Below, one piece after another: positions 1 through 7,422 of a stretch of DNA of 12,391 nt. The position numbers and the translations under genes were made by a program. Below the pieces are notes generated by a model. The model did no database searches and had not been told where the DNA came from. It worked only from the letters and a program-made list of their open reading frames with translations. Every line of letters starts with the position of its first letter. Position 1 is the first letter of the stretch. The stretch is from Bacteroidales bacterium (GTDB lineage: Bacteria > Bacteroidota > Bacteroidia > Bacteroidales > VadinHA17), in contig JABUEV010000027.1 of NCBI GenBank assembly GCA_013314865.1, positions 1 to 12,391 of the forward strand. Reading direction: 5' to 3'.

Positions 1-446
1 ATCGAATTATCATAGTCTTTTGCGGTAAAATATTCCGTCCCCATTATATAATAACCCTGCACAAGTATCTTGCCTGCGTTTTCCTTGCTTGTTTTGCTTC
101 CATATTTATCTGCAACCGCGGCCGCAGTTTTAGCAGCTTTAATCACTTCAACAGCAGGCTTCTTTTCGTTCAGGGTGTTTGAAGCCACCCTTACATACAG
201 GCCGGGCAATACCTGCATTGCTTTCTGCTTCAAGTCATTGACACTTTCTCCCACTTTGTCGGAAAGGACTATTACTTCTTCAAAAGACTTAATGGCTGCT
301 CTCACGTCAGTCTGGGCAGCTTTGGCACCCTCATTGTATACTTTTATGACGTCATTTCTTTCCTGGGAATTCAAATTCATCCATGATACAGCAACAACAA
401 TAATAAGAATTGCTGATAATCTATTCTTTATGATTCTCATTTTCAT
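1..446 (-). CDS. Exported TPR-type protein, N-terminal part (cut by window edge)
   Basis: The reading frame is open from an ATG at 446 to the left edge, giving about 148 residues, so the C-terminus is missing. Residues 1-28 look like a signal peptide: basic start (MKMRIIKNR), hydrophobic core LSAILIIVVAVSW, then a polar NSQ stretch. The mature part is alpha-helical with TPR-like phrasing: YNEGAKAAQTDVRAAIKSFE (about 37-56) and, near the edge, YYIMGTEYFTAKDYDNS. Similar short exported TPR proteins are common in Bacteroidota and usually act as periplasmic or outer-membrane scaffolds. A second ATG lies two codons inside, so the start could be 440. No convincing Shine-Dalgarno or TAnnTTTG box was seen upstream. 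The opposite-strand ORF over the same bases is a shadow. Specific function unknown. Confidence 0.75.
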   Translation of the reverse strand, partial: MKMRIIKNRLSAILIIVVAVSWMNLNSQERNDVIKVYNEGAKAAQTDVRAAIKSFEEVIVLSDKVGESVNDLKQKAMQVLPGLYVRVASNTLNEKKPAVEVIKAAKTAAAVADKYGSKTSKENAGKILVQGYYIMGTEYFTAKDYDNS

Positions 447-504
447 TTAGATAAAATGGTTAGTAATTTTTTTGAGGAGTAAATATAAAAAAATATTTAA
501 TTTC

Positions 505-527
505 TTAATAATCATGAAAATTATTAA
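505..527. repeat. Perfect 8-bp A/T inverted repeat in the 447-660 intergenic region
   Basis: TTAATAAT (505-512) and ATTATTAA (520-527) flank a 7-base spacer. It lies about 60 bp upstream of the TPR gene that starts at 446 and about 135 bp past the trkH stop. It could be an operator-like dyad or a weak hairpin, but with A/T-only arms in AT-rich DNA chance is a real possibility. Nothing else recognisable was seen between 447 and 660. Confidence 0.35.
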
Positions 528-660
528 CACCCCAATTAGTAATTAAGATACCTGCCGTAATGGTATATCCGGTAAAATATGAACTCAAAAAATTCAAGTT
601 GTTTAAACTCTTTTTTCAGTGAATCAAGCAATCATCTGTTTAAAAGATAAATCAAAATAT

Positions 661-2106
661 CTAAATCTTCCAAAATGACTTCCCGAAAAGAACAAAAACC
701 GGAAGTATTTCAAGCCTTCCCAGAATCATTAAAAAACTCAGAACAGTCTTACTGATTGCAGACATTTCAGAAAAGTTACTCATCGGGCCGACAGTTCCGA
801 ACCCTGGACCGATCCCTGCCATACAGGTGGCTACCGAACTTGCAGAAGTAACCGGGTCTGAACCCAGAATTAATAATATGCAGGTTCCGGTTAAGAAAAT
901 GAAAAAATAGAGTAGTATGAACGCTAGTATAGATCTATTTGTCTTTTCTTCCACATACTTGCCATTGAGCTTTAAAGTAATAATTGCTCCCGGATGACTA
1001 AGGCGTTTAAAAAACCTACTGATGTTTTTCTGCACAATGAGATGGCGCGCCATTTTAATTCCTCCACTTGTTGACCCGGTACATCCTCCTGAAAACATAA
1101 GCAGGAAAATCAGCATCATACCAGCAGAAGGCCATAAAATATAGTCAGCATTTGCAAATCCGGTACAGGTTATTATAGAAATTACCTGGAAAAATCCTTC
1201 TCTGAAAGACTCAGATAAGGGTTTTGATGTATGTAAAAGCAAAATACTGCCTGCCAGTGTTCCTGCAACCAATACCACAATCAGATAAAACCAGAGCTCT
1301 TCATTATTCCTGATTTTTCTGAAATTGTTTTTTACTAGATAATAATAAACAACCTGGCTGGTTCCTGCCAGAAACATGAAAATCATGACAATAAACTGAC
1401 TATAGTTCGAGTAATGCATCAGGCTGATGTTTTTAGTTGAAAAACCGCCTGTCGCAACTGTGCCGAATGAATGGCAAATACTGTCGAACAGATTCATGTC
1501 TCCAACGTCAAGTAAAATGACCTCGGCCACCGTGAGCCCTAAATAAATTAATAATACTCTGACTGCAACACCTGATATTTTAGGATGTATCTTTTCTTTC
1601 AAAGATGATTCAAGACTGAATAACTGATACCCGGTTACCTTCAATGAAGGCAGTATCAGAATCACCAAAGCTATTATTCCTACCCCTCCTATCCAATGTG
1701 TAAGGCTTCTCCAGAATAAGATTGAATAAGGAAGAATTTCTACATCTCTGAGTATAGAGGCTCCTGTAGTAGTAAAACCTGAGGTCGATTCAAATAATGC
1801 ATCTATGAACCCGGGAATAGTATCACTCAGAATATACGGAAGTGTGCCAAAAAGAGGAAAAAGAATCCATGCAAGAGAAACAATCAAAAAAGTGTCCCGG
1901 TTTGTAATCTTGATGTTTTTTGCCTTTGTCCAGGGTACAAAAAGCAGAAAACTGAAGAAACCCGTCAAAAGAGAAGAAATGACAAACGGACCTGTAGATT
2001 CATTGTATAAATATGCAACGATGATACACGGAAGAAATATAAGAGCCTCAAGCAACAGTATTTTACCCAGAATCCTGATTATCAGTATGGGATTTATCAG
2101 CCTCAT
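661..2106 (-). CDS. trkH: TrkH family potassium uptake channel subunit
   Basis: Inner-membrane pore subunit of the Trk/Ktr K+ uptake system, normally gated by the cytosolic nucleotide-binding protein TrkA. At 481 aa it is full length for TrkH. The four pore loops of the family are all visible: STSGFTTTGA (108-117), GTVATGGFST (215-224), TCTGFAN (313-319) and GPGFGTVGP (433-441), each with the filter glycine. The gating-loop stretch GGCTGSTSGGIK (340-351) and the late GRLE motif (463-466) are also present, between many hydrophobic segments. The ATG at 2106 is preceded by GGAGAAAGG at a sensible distance, a clear ribosome-binding site that supports this start. No trkA is present in the window, so the partner must be encoded elsewhere. 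The gene stands alone, 160 bp from the next gene upstream. Confidence 0.95.
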   Translation of the reverse strand: MRLINPILIIRILGKILLLEALIFLPCIIVAYLYNESTGPFVISSLLTGFFSFLLFVPWTKAKNIKITNRDTFLIVSLAWILFPLFGTLPYILSDTIPGFIDALFESTSGFTTTGASILRDVEILPYSILFWRSLTHWIGGVGIIALVILILPSLKVTGYQLFSLESSLKEKIHPKISGVAVRVLLIYLGLTVAEVILLDVGDMNLFDSICHSFGTVATGGFSTKNISLMHYSNYSQFIVMIFMFLAGTSQVVYYYLVKNNFRKIRNNEELWFYLIVVLVAGTLAGSILLLHTSKPLSESFREGFFQVISIITCTGFANADYILWPSAGMMLIFLLMFSGGCTGSTSGGIKMARHLIVQKNISRFFKRLSHPGAIITLKLNGKYVEEKTNRSILAFILLYFFIFLTGTCILLILGSDPVTSASSVATCMAGIGPGFGTVGPMSNFSEMSAISKTVLSFLMILGRLEILPVFVLFGKSFWKI

Positions 2107-2132
2107 CTGCCTTTCTCCGGAATTTCGACCGG

Positions 2133-2140
2133 CAAAGTTA
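2133..2140 (-). promoter_or_regulatory. Candidate -7 element for trkH
   Basis: On the minus strand the bases read TAACTTTG, matching the Bacteroidota -7 consensus TAnnTTTG. Transcription would start roughly 20 bases before the trkH ATG. No TTG/TTTG is seen at the expected -33 distance, so this is a motif match only. Confidence 0.3.
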
Positions 2141-2251
2141 AACTAAGTTTCAGGAATCAGAAGTAAATATTAGCCCATATTTAATTTTAACAGAAAGATA
2201 ATTTTTGCAGTCTGTTTTTCCCTGAAAACTTGCCTGTACTTACTAAACTAG

Positions 2252-2263
2252 ATAGATATCTAT
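2252..2263. terminator. 12-bp palindrome just past the TPR gene stop
   Basis: ATAGATATCTAT is a perfect palindrome starting 3 bases beyond the stop codon of the gene ending at 2267. It is bracketed by AAAC and GTTT, which could extend a stem with a small bulge. There is no strong T-run after it, so a terminator role is weak; it could equally be a binding site or chance. Confidence 0.25.
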
Positions 2264-2266
2264 GTT

Positions 2267-3382
2267 TTAGTCAAAGTTTATTTTCTTGAAAGTTGCCAAT
2301 TCCTCAGCTTTCCTTCGATAAGACTTTTTGCAGGTTTTGTCTCCTGATGATTCACATACCCTGCTCAACCCAAAATAGGCATAGGCACTGTACTCATTGC
2401 CGAATTCACCAAGCTGTGATAAAGTATTTATGCCTCGTTCATAAAGCTTTTTAGCCAGATCGTAATTTTTGTATTTATTTTCCTGTATTAATGCATTGAA
2501 GACCATCAATTGTCCCATAAAAAAAGCGCCTGATGCTGTCTGCTCCATTTCTTTTGCAAGACTTTCAGCCTTATCGTACTGCTTCAGCAGAAGCAGGTTC
2601 TTAATATGCATCGACTTGAAATACAGGTTGGCAGGATATCGGTTCGTCAGAGTATTGCTGTACAGCGAAGCTTGAAGGAAATTGTTTTCAAAACCGGTGT
2701 AAATCCATGTAAGAATTGAATAGGCTTCAACTTTAAGAAAAATAGATTTTTCAGCCGCTGTTACAAGTTCACGCAGTCCTTTAGCCATATCTCCCGGAGG
2801 AAAGAGGGAGGCAAGTGTTTTGTAAACCGGTCTTACCCGGGGATATGCTTCGCGATAATAATTATATATACCAGTGAAAAAATAAAAATCAGAATAGTAA
2901 GCAACAAGTTCAAAGCTTTTTCTGAGATATTTATATGTGCCCGAAACAAGCGGTACCACATTAATCACCAGTCCGTTATCGGCATAAAACAAAGCAAGTA
3001 AAGCTCTCGCGCAAATGTTGACCAGAATACTTTCTGCTTCATAATTTTCAGAATATGGTTTTTCCTCACTTAATCTGATGCAGTTTTTAAGATTCTCCTC
3101 AAAAATGCTTCTGGCAGGAGAGTCAGCTACCAGCGGATAATATTTCCAATAAGTGTTTATTCCTTTCAGCAGATATGAGACCGGATGGTCGGGATATAAC
3201 CTGTAAATTCCATCGAAAAAATCATCGGCTTTTTTGAATTCAAGATTATACATTGCATCAAGTCCTTCATTTATCTTTCTGACTATTGAAGTATCCTGCA
3301 ATACCTGGGAATTCAACCCTGAAATGTCACAGCAGATGACGGAAGTAAAAACAAACAGATATAGTACAAGCCTTTTTTTCAT
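2267..3382 (-). CDS. Exported TPR/helical-repeat protein, Iml2/TTC39-like
   Basis: I chose the ATG at 3382 (371 aa) rather than the longer frame from 3442: it puts a signal peptide at the N-terminus (MKKRLVLYLFVFTSVICC, polar NSQ at 24-26), which the upstream extension would bury. The mature protein is all-helical. Residues 35-75 resemble a TPR unit (INEGLDAMYNLEFKKADDFF). The middle part, YFFTGIYNYYREAYPRV followed by GDMAKGLREL (about 167-205), resembles the Iml2/TTC39-type repeat proteins (a family I associate with DUF3808), and residues 258-340 look like further TPRs. It probably sits in the periplasm or at the outer membrane as a scaffold. It has no evident catalytic residues, and the cysteines near 17-18 do not form a good lipobox. 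It is transcribed alone, 160 bp before trkH; no functional link is evident. Confidence 0.8.
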   Translation of the reverse strand: MKKRLVLYLFVFTSVICCDISGLNSQVLQDTSIVRKINEGLDAMYNLEFKKADDFFDGIYRLYPDHPVSYLLKGINTYWKYYPLVADSPARSIFEENLKNCIRLSEEKPYSENYEAESILVNICARALLALFYADNGLVINVVPLVSGTYKYLRKSFELVAYYSDFYFFTGIYNYYREAYPRVRPVYKTLASLFPPGDMAKGLRELVTAAEKSIFLKVEAYSILTWIYTGFENNFLQASLYSNTLTNRYPANLYFKSMHIKNLLLLKQYDKAESLAKEMEQTASGAFFMGQLMVFNALIQENKYKNYDLAKKLYERGINTLSQLGEFGNEYSAYAYFGLSRVCESSGDKTCKKSYRRKAEELATFKKINFD

Positions 3383-3473
3383 CCTGAATAATTCATATGA
3401 TGAATTAAGAGATGACTTTAATGGCGGACGCAAGAGTGCCAATCCAGCTGTAAATTTAATTCAGTGAATTGAC

Positions 3474-3499
3474 AAATAACAGAAAGTGACCTGTTATTT
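3474..3499. repeat. 9-bp perfect inverted repeat between DHOD-like and TPR genes
   Basis: AAATAACAG (3474-3482) and CTGTTATTT (3491-3499) form a perfect dyad around an 8-base loop. It lies about 100 bases past the stop of the DHOD-like gene and about 90 bases before the TPR protein start, both on the minus strand. It could be the terminator of the former or an operator for the latter. The minus-strand continuation is not a clean T-run, which argues against a classic intrinsic terminator. Confidence 0.4.
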
Positions 3500-3601
3500 C
3501 TTTATAATTGTTCCATTGCAGAATGACACACTTTCCGATGCTAAATAAAGGAAGAGTGTCTGTGATTATTTAACCTTCTGAAAAAATCTGATTATAGAAT
3601 T

Positions 3602-4624
3602 TCAGCTTAATGCCTTGTATTTTTTAAGTATTTCTGTAGTAGTCATCATGAAATCAATATACTGCGCCCTGTGGTAAGCTGACTTGTTTTCAGAGTTATT
3701 CCCTGAGAGTTTTCCCTTAAAACTTTCCAGATTGGTGTATCCTTTTTTATCCATCCATTTTTCAATTTCACTGATCATTGTGGCAATTACTTCCACCTGG
3801 TTCAGGTAAAGAGTACTTACGACCTGAACGCAATCTGATCCTGCAAGGAGCATTTTTATTACATCGTGCCCGTTGAATATGCCTGTATTGGCACAGACAG
3901 AAGCTTTAACAGAGCCATATAAAAGCCCTGCAAAACGCAGCGGGAGCCGGCTGTCTTCCCTGTTACTAAGGTTATACGGGAAATAATGCTGCTCGGATTC
4001 TATATCAATGTCGGGCTGAAAGAGCCTGTTGAACATAACCAGACCGTCAGCACCTTCTTTATCAAGATTGTGGATAAACTGAAGTGGGTTGGTATAATAT
4101 GGACTCAGCTTTACTGCGACAGGTATGGCTACAGCTGCTTTAACTTCGGTCAGAATTTCAATCTGTTCTTTTTCTATGTCATACACGTCTTTATCCGGTT
4201 TTTCGGGTACGGTATAAAAATTAAGTTCCAGACCATCAACTCCTGTTTCCTCAATCTTCTTTGCATATTCAACCCAGGTCGCTTTATTAATAGCATTAAG
4301 ACTTGCAAACACAGGAATACTAACCGACTGTTTTGCTTTTTTCAGTTTAAGAAGATGGTCATAAGGATAATCAGGCACAGAAGCTGCCGAGGGGAAAAGA
4401 GTGATCATCTCAGCATTTCTGTCTTCATATTCAGTCTTTAATTCATACAGGTGAAGGTTTTCAAGATGTATCTGCTCTTCAAAAAGTGATTTGTACACTA
4501 CAGCCGCGGCGCCGGCTTCTTCTATCCTTTTAAGTTTGTCGGGATCGGCCGTCAGACTGCTTGCTCCGGCTATTACGGGATTTTTAAGTTCCAATCCCAT
4601 ATATTTCGTCTTTAAATCTGCCAT
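3602..4624 (-). CDS. Dihydroorotate dehydrogenase-like flavoprotein
   Basis: A TIM-barrel FMN protein of the DHOD superfamily, 340 aa. Visible FMN-site features are GASS (20-23), K45 in VYKSLFEEQ, N110 in FASLNA, N135 in LELNF, K172 in VAVKLSPYY, and the phosphate-binding end of the barrel from NTGIFNG (246-252) to AGSDCVQVVSTLY (261-273). True class 1A enzymes have LNLSCPN at the active-site loop, with Cys as catalytic base. Here it reads LNFYTVPEKPD (134-144), with Thr at the aligned position and no nearby Cys or Ser. That matches the DHOD-like subgroup often annotated only as dihydroorotate dehydrogenase-like and seen beside non-pyrimidine genes. It is cytosolic (no signal peptide) and probably an FMN oxidoreductase of unknown substrate; I would not call it pyrD. 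The start at 4624 has only a weak AAGAA upstream. Gaps of about 200 bp on each side suggest its own transcript. Confidence 0.88.
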   Translation of the reverse strand: MADLKTKYMGLELKNPVIAGASSLTADPDKLKRIEEAGAAAVVYKSLFEEQIHLENLHLYELKTEYEDRNAEMITLFPSAASVPDYPYDHLLKLKKAKQSVSIPVFASLNAINKATWVEYAKKIEETGVDGLELNFYTVPEKPDKDVYDIEKEQIEILTEVKAAVAIPVAVKLSPYYTNPLQFIHNLDKEGADGLVMFNRLFQPDIDIESEQHYFPYNLSNREDSRLPLRFAGLLYGSVKASVCANTGIFNGHDVIKMLLAGSDCVQVVSTLYLNQVEVIATMISEIEKWMDKKGYTNLESFKGKLSGNNSENKSAYHRAQYIDFMMTTTEILKKYKALS

Positions 4625-4714
4625 ATTTCTTGTTTTTTAACTCTTTTAACAATGGTCAAAGCAGGAATTATTTAAAAAGAGAGTTTCTAATTTCAATACC
4701 CGATACATTAACAA

Positions 4715-4743
4715 ATCCCGGATAAAAAAGTTTACTCCGGGAT
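4715..4743 (-). terminator. Hairpin after the acyltransferase gene, likely terminator
   Basis: ATCCCGGA (4715-4722) pairs perfectly with TCCGGGAT (4736-4743) over a 13-base loop, giving an 8-bp GC-rich stem. ATACAT (4703-4708) and ATGTAT (4744-4749) could extend it with a bulge. It lies about 75 bases past the acyltransferase stop on the minus strand, and the minus strand then reads TTTGTTAAT, a modest T-rich tail. It would separate that gene from the DHOD-like gene. Confidence 0.5.
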
Positions 4744-4818
4744 ATGTATTAAGACTTCTCCTGAACAGCTGTAGAAATTTTCAGGACAGAAATTCTCTCA
4801 ACAGTGGTATTTTAGTCT

Positions 4819-5679
4819 TTAAACCGGTTGTAGAAGCTGGTTTTTGGGTATAAAGTCTGAAGGTATGGGCATTTCATAGACACATTTTCTAAGATACCTT
4901 CCGAAAGTTTGAATATCTCCGAATTTTTCCTGCTCTTCAACAGAAATAAGATTTCCAATTCCTACACGTGCATACCTGTCAGCTTTGTTGAAAAGTTCGG
5001 ATGGTTGTCTTAAAATACGAACTCTCCAGTTTATCAGGCCAAGGAAATAGAAAAAAGGAGAATTTCCGTCGAAAAATCGTATTGGCAGGACAGGAACCTT
5101 TGCTGACCGGATAAGGTGAAGAATGCTTTCCTGCCATTTTCTGTCCCTTATTTTGCAGTTTTTCAGTCTGAAATCTGACACTGCACCTGAAGGAAAAAAT
5201 CCCACCGGGTGCCCTTCATGCAAATGATTCAGGGTTTCCCTGATGCCGCTGATGCTTGTACTTGTTATTCCTGTTTTTTTATTTCCTACAGGTGTAACAG
5301 AAATAAAATTATCCTTCATAGTCTTCACAAGGGAAAGTATCTTATTGACCATCAGCTTATAGTCGGTACGCAGGCTTGCCATAAGGTCAATCAGGATAAT
5401 TCCGTCGAGCCCCCCATACGGATGGTTTGAAATAGTGATAAAGGCTCCTTTTGGCAGTATTTTGAGCCTTTCAGCATTGCCTATCAGGTAGTTTACACCA
5501 AGATCATTCAGGAGTCGTGATGCAAATCCGGCTCCCTTGTAACTGCCATTTTTGCTGTAAACATTATTTACTTTGTCTATTGCAAGGAGTTTCATTACAA
5601 ACCTTGCTCTCCGGTGTCCCTTTTCCCCCCTGAAAAAGGGGGATATTGCCTCAAAATCCTTTTCATCTACAACTTTCAT
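4819..5679 (-). CDS. Lysophospholipid acyltransferase (PlsC family, GlsA/hemolysin-like)
   Basis: A membrane-associated acyltransferase that transfers a fatty acyl chain to a hydroxyl of a lysolipid, 286 aa. Family motifs: block I is NHPYGGLDG (85-93), with five residues between the catalytic His86 and Asp92 rather than the usual four. Block III is GFFPSGAVS (160-168) in place of FPEG, and block IV is VPVLPIRF (195-202). This NHPxGGxDG/FPxGAVS signature belongs, as I recall it, to the subgroup often annotated hemolysin, which includes ornithine- and glycine-lipid O-acyltransferases (OlsA/GlsA) as well as uncharacterised members. The usual GlsB/OlsB N-acyltransferase partner is not adjacent here, so the acceptor lipid is unknown. 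It lies 181 bp beyond a CdsA-like gene on the same strand, consistent with a phospholipid-remodelling neighbourhood but probably with its own promoter. Residues 13-21 are encoded by a C-rich palindrome. Confidence 0.87.
   Translation of the reverse strand: MKVVDEKDFEAISPFFRGEKGHRRARFVMKLLAIDKVNNVYSKNGSYKGAGFASRLLNDLGVNYLIGNAERLKILPKGAFITISNHPYGGLDGIILIDLMASLRTDYKLMVNKILSLVKTMKDNFISVTPVGNKKTGITSTSISGIRETLNHLHEGHPVGFFPSGAVSDFRLKNCKIRDRKWQESILHLIRSAKVPVLPIRFFDGNSPFFYFLGLINWRVRILRQPSELFNKADRYARVGIGNLISVEEQEKFGDIQTFGRYLRKCVYEMPIPSDFIPKNQLLQPV
5626..5642. repeat. C-rich palindrome inside the acyltransferase gene
   Basis: CCCCCT (5626-5631) pairs with AGGGGG (5637-5642) over the loop GAAAA. It lies in frame and encodes, on the minus strand, the SPFFRGE stretch near residues 13-19. 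The same design, TCCCCT-GAA-AGGGGA, occurs in the intergenic region at 8633-8647, so the two may belong to one family of small dispersed palindromes. Confidence 0.45.
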
Positions 5680-5720
5680 CTCAGTAATCGATAGTTATAA
5701 ATGAGATCTTTTTCCTCATG

Positions 5721-5728
5721 CAAAATTA
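5721..5728 (-). promoter_or_regulatory. Candidate -7 element for the acyltransferase gene
   Basis: The minus strand reads TAATTTTG, a match to TAnnTTTG, about 42 bases before the ATG at 5679. No -33 TTTG is seen at the proper distance. If real, it would uncouple this gene from the upstream CdsA-like operon. Confidence 0.25.
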
Positions 5729-5860
5729 GCAAAATGCTGTGAAATTAATAAGGGATAAAATCATATTTTAGGCTACACCCGGGCACAACATAAAGCTAAG
5801 CTATTATAATATAACAGATCAAAACAGACCCCGTCAAATGATTTTAATGACAGATATATT

Positions 5861-6589
5861 TTAAACAAATTTCAGCAATGACAAAACTGCAGTCAGAAAT
5901 CCAGATGCCAGAAGACTGTCAAATCTGTCTAAAAATCCGCCGTTTTCGGGAATCAGGTTATTGAAATCTTTTACACCAAAATTTCTTTTGTAAAATGATG
6001 CAGCCATGTCGCCCAGGAAAGCGAAAAAAGCAATCCCGCAAGCGAGTATCAGTGCTTTTCCTGAAGGAATTCCGATAAGACCTTTAAGTATTACCCCGCT
6101 AGCCGCTGCAATAAAAACTCCACCGATAAATCCTTCAGTGGTTTTATTTGGACTTATGCCGGGTATTAGTTTTTTCCGCCCTGTCAGTTCTCCTGTTATC
6201 TGGCTGAAACTGTCAAAAATTGATGTGATCGCAAATGTGTAGAAAATCAGTTCCTGTTCAACCTTGCTAAAACAGAAAAATCCTGCAGATATTAATATAA
6301 AAATCAGTATGGCTGTCAGAAAAAGAATTCTTTTTTTATACCCTGCCGTCCGGAACAGATCAATAAGTTCAAGAAATCCTGCAACAATTATTATTACTGC
6401 AAGAACCCTGAAAGCAATAGGTTTAATTACAATGCTTAACGCCACAATGTTAATTACTATAAAATATGTGAATGTCTTTTTCCAGCTTTTCAGGGCCTGA
6501 CTTTTTTCCTTTTTGCGGTTAATGAAGCAGAATCCGGTTACACCGACAAGAAAATAGGCAAGAATTATGAAATATACTTTCAGGATCAT
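5861..6589 (-). CDS. CdsA-like phosphatidate cytidylyltransferase (divergent signature)
   Basis: Integral membrane enzyme of the CdsA family, which makes CDP-diacylglycerol from phosphatidate and CTP. It is 242 aa with about seven hydrophobic segments. Conserved landmarks are FDSFSQITGELTGRKKL (125-141), SPNKTTEGFIGG (146-157), GD (193-194) and the C-terminal signature from SFYKR (198-202) through KD (207-208) to PENGGFLDRFD (214-224). The PROSITE-type signature expects His before the GG; here it is Asn216. The [GSA] position is also Asn (210). It is shorter than housekeeping CdsA proteins and is probably an accessory paralogue. It is the last gene of the run MarR, CDP-alcohol phosphatidyltransferase, TauE, CdsA, starting 29 bp after the TauE stop. 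E. coli ynbA/ynbB is a comparable pairing of a CDP-alcohol transferase with a CdsA-like protein. The Asn could alter activity. Confidence 0.88.
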   Translation of the reverse strand: MILKVYFIILAYFLVGVTGFCFINRKKEKSQALKSWKKTFTYFIVINIVALSIVIKPIAFRVLAVIIIVAGFLELIDLFRTAGYKKRILFLTAILIFILISAGFFCFSKVEQELIFYTFAITSIFDSFSQITGELTGRKKLIPGISPNKTTEGFIGGVFIAAASGVILKGLIGIPSGKALILACGIAFFAFLGDMAASFYKRNFGVKDFNNLIPENGGFLDRFDSLLASGFLTAVLSLLKFV

Positions 6590-6618
6590 TGAATTTGCAA
6601 TTGAAGAACTTATTAATT

Positions 6619-7422
6619 CTATTCTCCGGTTACTATCATTAATAAACCGAAAAGGATCATTCCGACCGCATACCAGAAACGTAATGGCCCTTCGGCGCGT
6701 CCGATTTTTATCCCTGCAAGAAGCCAGGGACCCACTAAAGCACCAATTATGGCACCTGAAGTAAGGAAATACACAAGTGTCAGATCGATCTTTCCCAAAA
6801 GGAAATGACCTCCAAGTGCTGAAAAATTGTTTACAGTTGATACAATAAGAGATGTTCCCAATACAATCTTAAATGGCATGCGCATTGCAAACATCGCAGC
6901 CTGTACCGGAGCTGTGCCTGAAGTTCCGAAAGTTCCTGTAATAATTCCTGATGTGAAACCAAAAAAACCACCCCGGGCAATTCTCATGTAATTTTTCACA
7001 TCCGGCAAAGGCTCCCCGTTTATCTCAGATTTTTTTTCTTTCCACCTGCTGATTAACATATATATTGCCATAAGAATGGCATAGATGCCAAAACTGACTT
7101 TAAGTTGCCTGGTAGTCATAATACTTGTCAATCCTGCACCGGCAATTGCCCCAAGAATACCAAATGCCGAAAATGTCAGTCCCATGGTTAGATCAACATT
7201 TTTATTCCTGTAGTGTCCGTATGACCCGGCTATGCAGATGGGAAGAGAAGCTGCAAGTGATGTGGCAACTGATACCTGCGCAGGCACCCCGAACAAAACA
7301 GTCAGAACGGGAATAAAAAAGAATCCTCCGCCGCCTCCAAGCACTGACCCCAATAACCCTATAACGAAACCTACAACAGGCAAAAGAAGATAACCATACT
7401 CAAATGAAGAATGAAATATCAT
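6619..7422 (-). CDS. TauE/SafE (sulfite/sulfonate exporter) family membrane protein
   Basis: Integral membrane carrier, 267 aa, about eight predicted transmembrane segments. The two family half-repeats are visible: GLLGSVLGGGGGFFFIPVL (22-40) and GIITGTFGTSGTAPVQAAM (159-177), separated by a charged cytosolic loop (RWKEKKSEINGEPLPDVK, about 126-143). Characterised relatives move small sulfur-containing or organic anions such as sulfite, sulfoacetate or taurine-derived products, but many members have no known substrate. The ATG at 7422 overlaps the TGA of the CDP-alcohol phosphatidyltransferase gene (7419-7421) by four bases (ATGA), a classic arrangement for translational coupling. Lying between two phospholipid enzymes, it may export a substrate, by-product or head-group-related anion of that pathway; this is inference. 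Confidence 0.92.
   Translation of the reverse strand: MIFHSSFEYGYLLLPVVGFVIGLLGSVLGGGGGFFFIPVLTVLFGVPAQVSVATSLAASLPICIAGSYGHYRNKNVDLTMGLTFSAFGILGAIAGAGLTSIMTTRQLKVSFGIYAILMAIYMLISRWKEKKSEINGEPLPDVKNYMRIARGGFFGFTSGIITGTFGTSGTAPVQAAMFAMRMPFKIVLGTSLIVSTVNNFSALGGHFLLGKIDLTLVYFLTSGAIIGALVGPWLLAGIKIGRAEGPLRFWYAVGMILFGLLMIVTGE

Noticed and set aside
70..450. Plus-strand ORF of 126 aa
   Set aside because: It is the shadow of the minus-strand TPR gene, which has a signal peptide and coherent helical repeats; the plus-strand translation has no family features.
3382..3442. Longer start for the Iml2-like TPR protein at 3442
   Set aside because: It would place 20 residues before a good signal peptide; the ATG at 3382 gives a normal exported N-terminus.
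3986..4441. Plus-strand ORF of 151 aa
   Set aside because: It lies wholly inside the DHOD-like gene on the other strand, is rich in Phe/Ile/Cys as shadow frames in AT-rich genes are, and has no recognisable motif.
5626..5642. C-rich hairpin as an intrinsic terminator
   Set aside because: It lies inside the coding region of the acyltransferase near its start and has no T-run, so termination there would be self-defeating.
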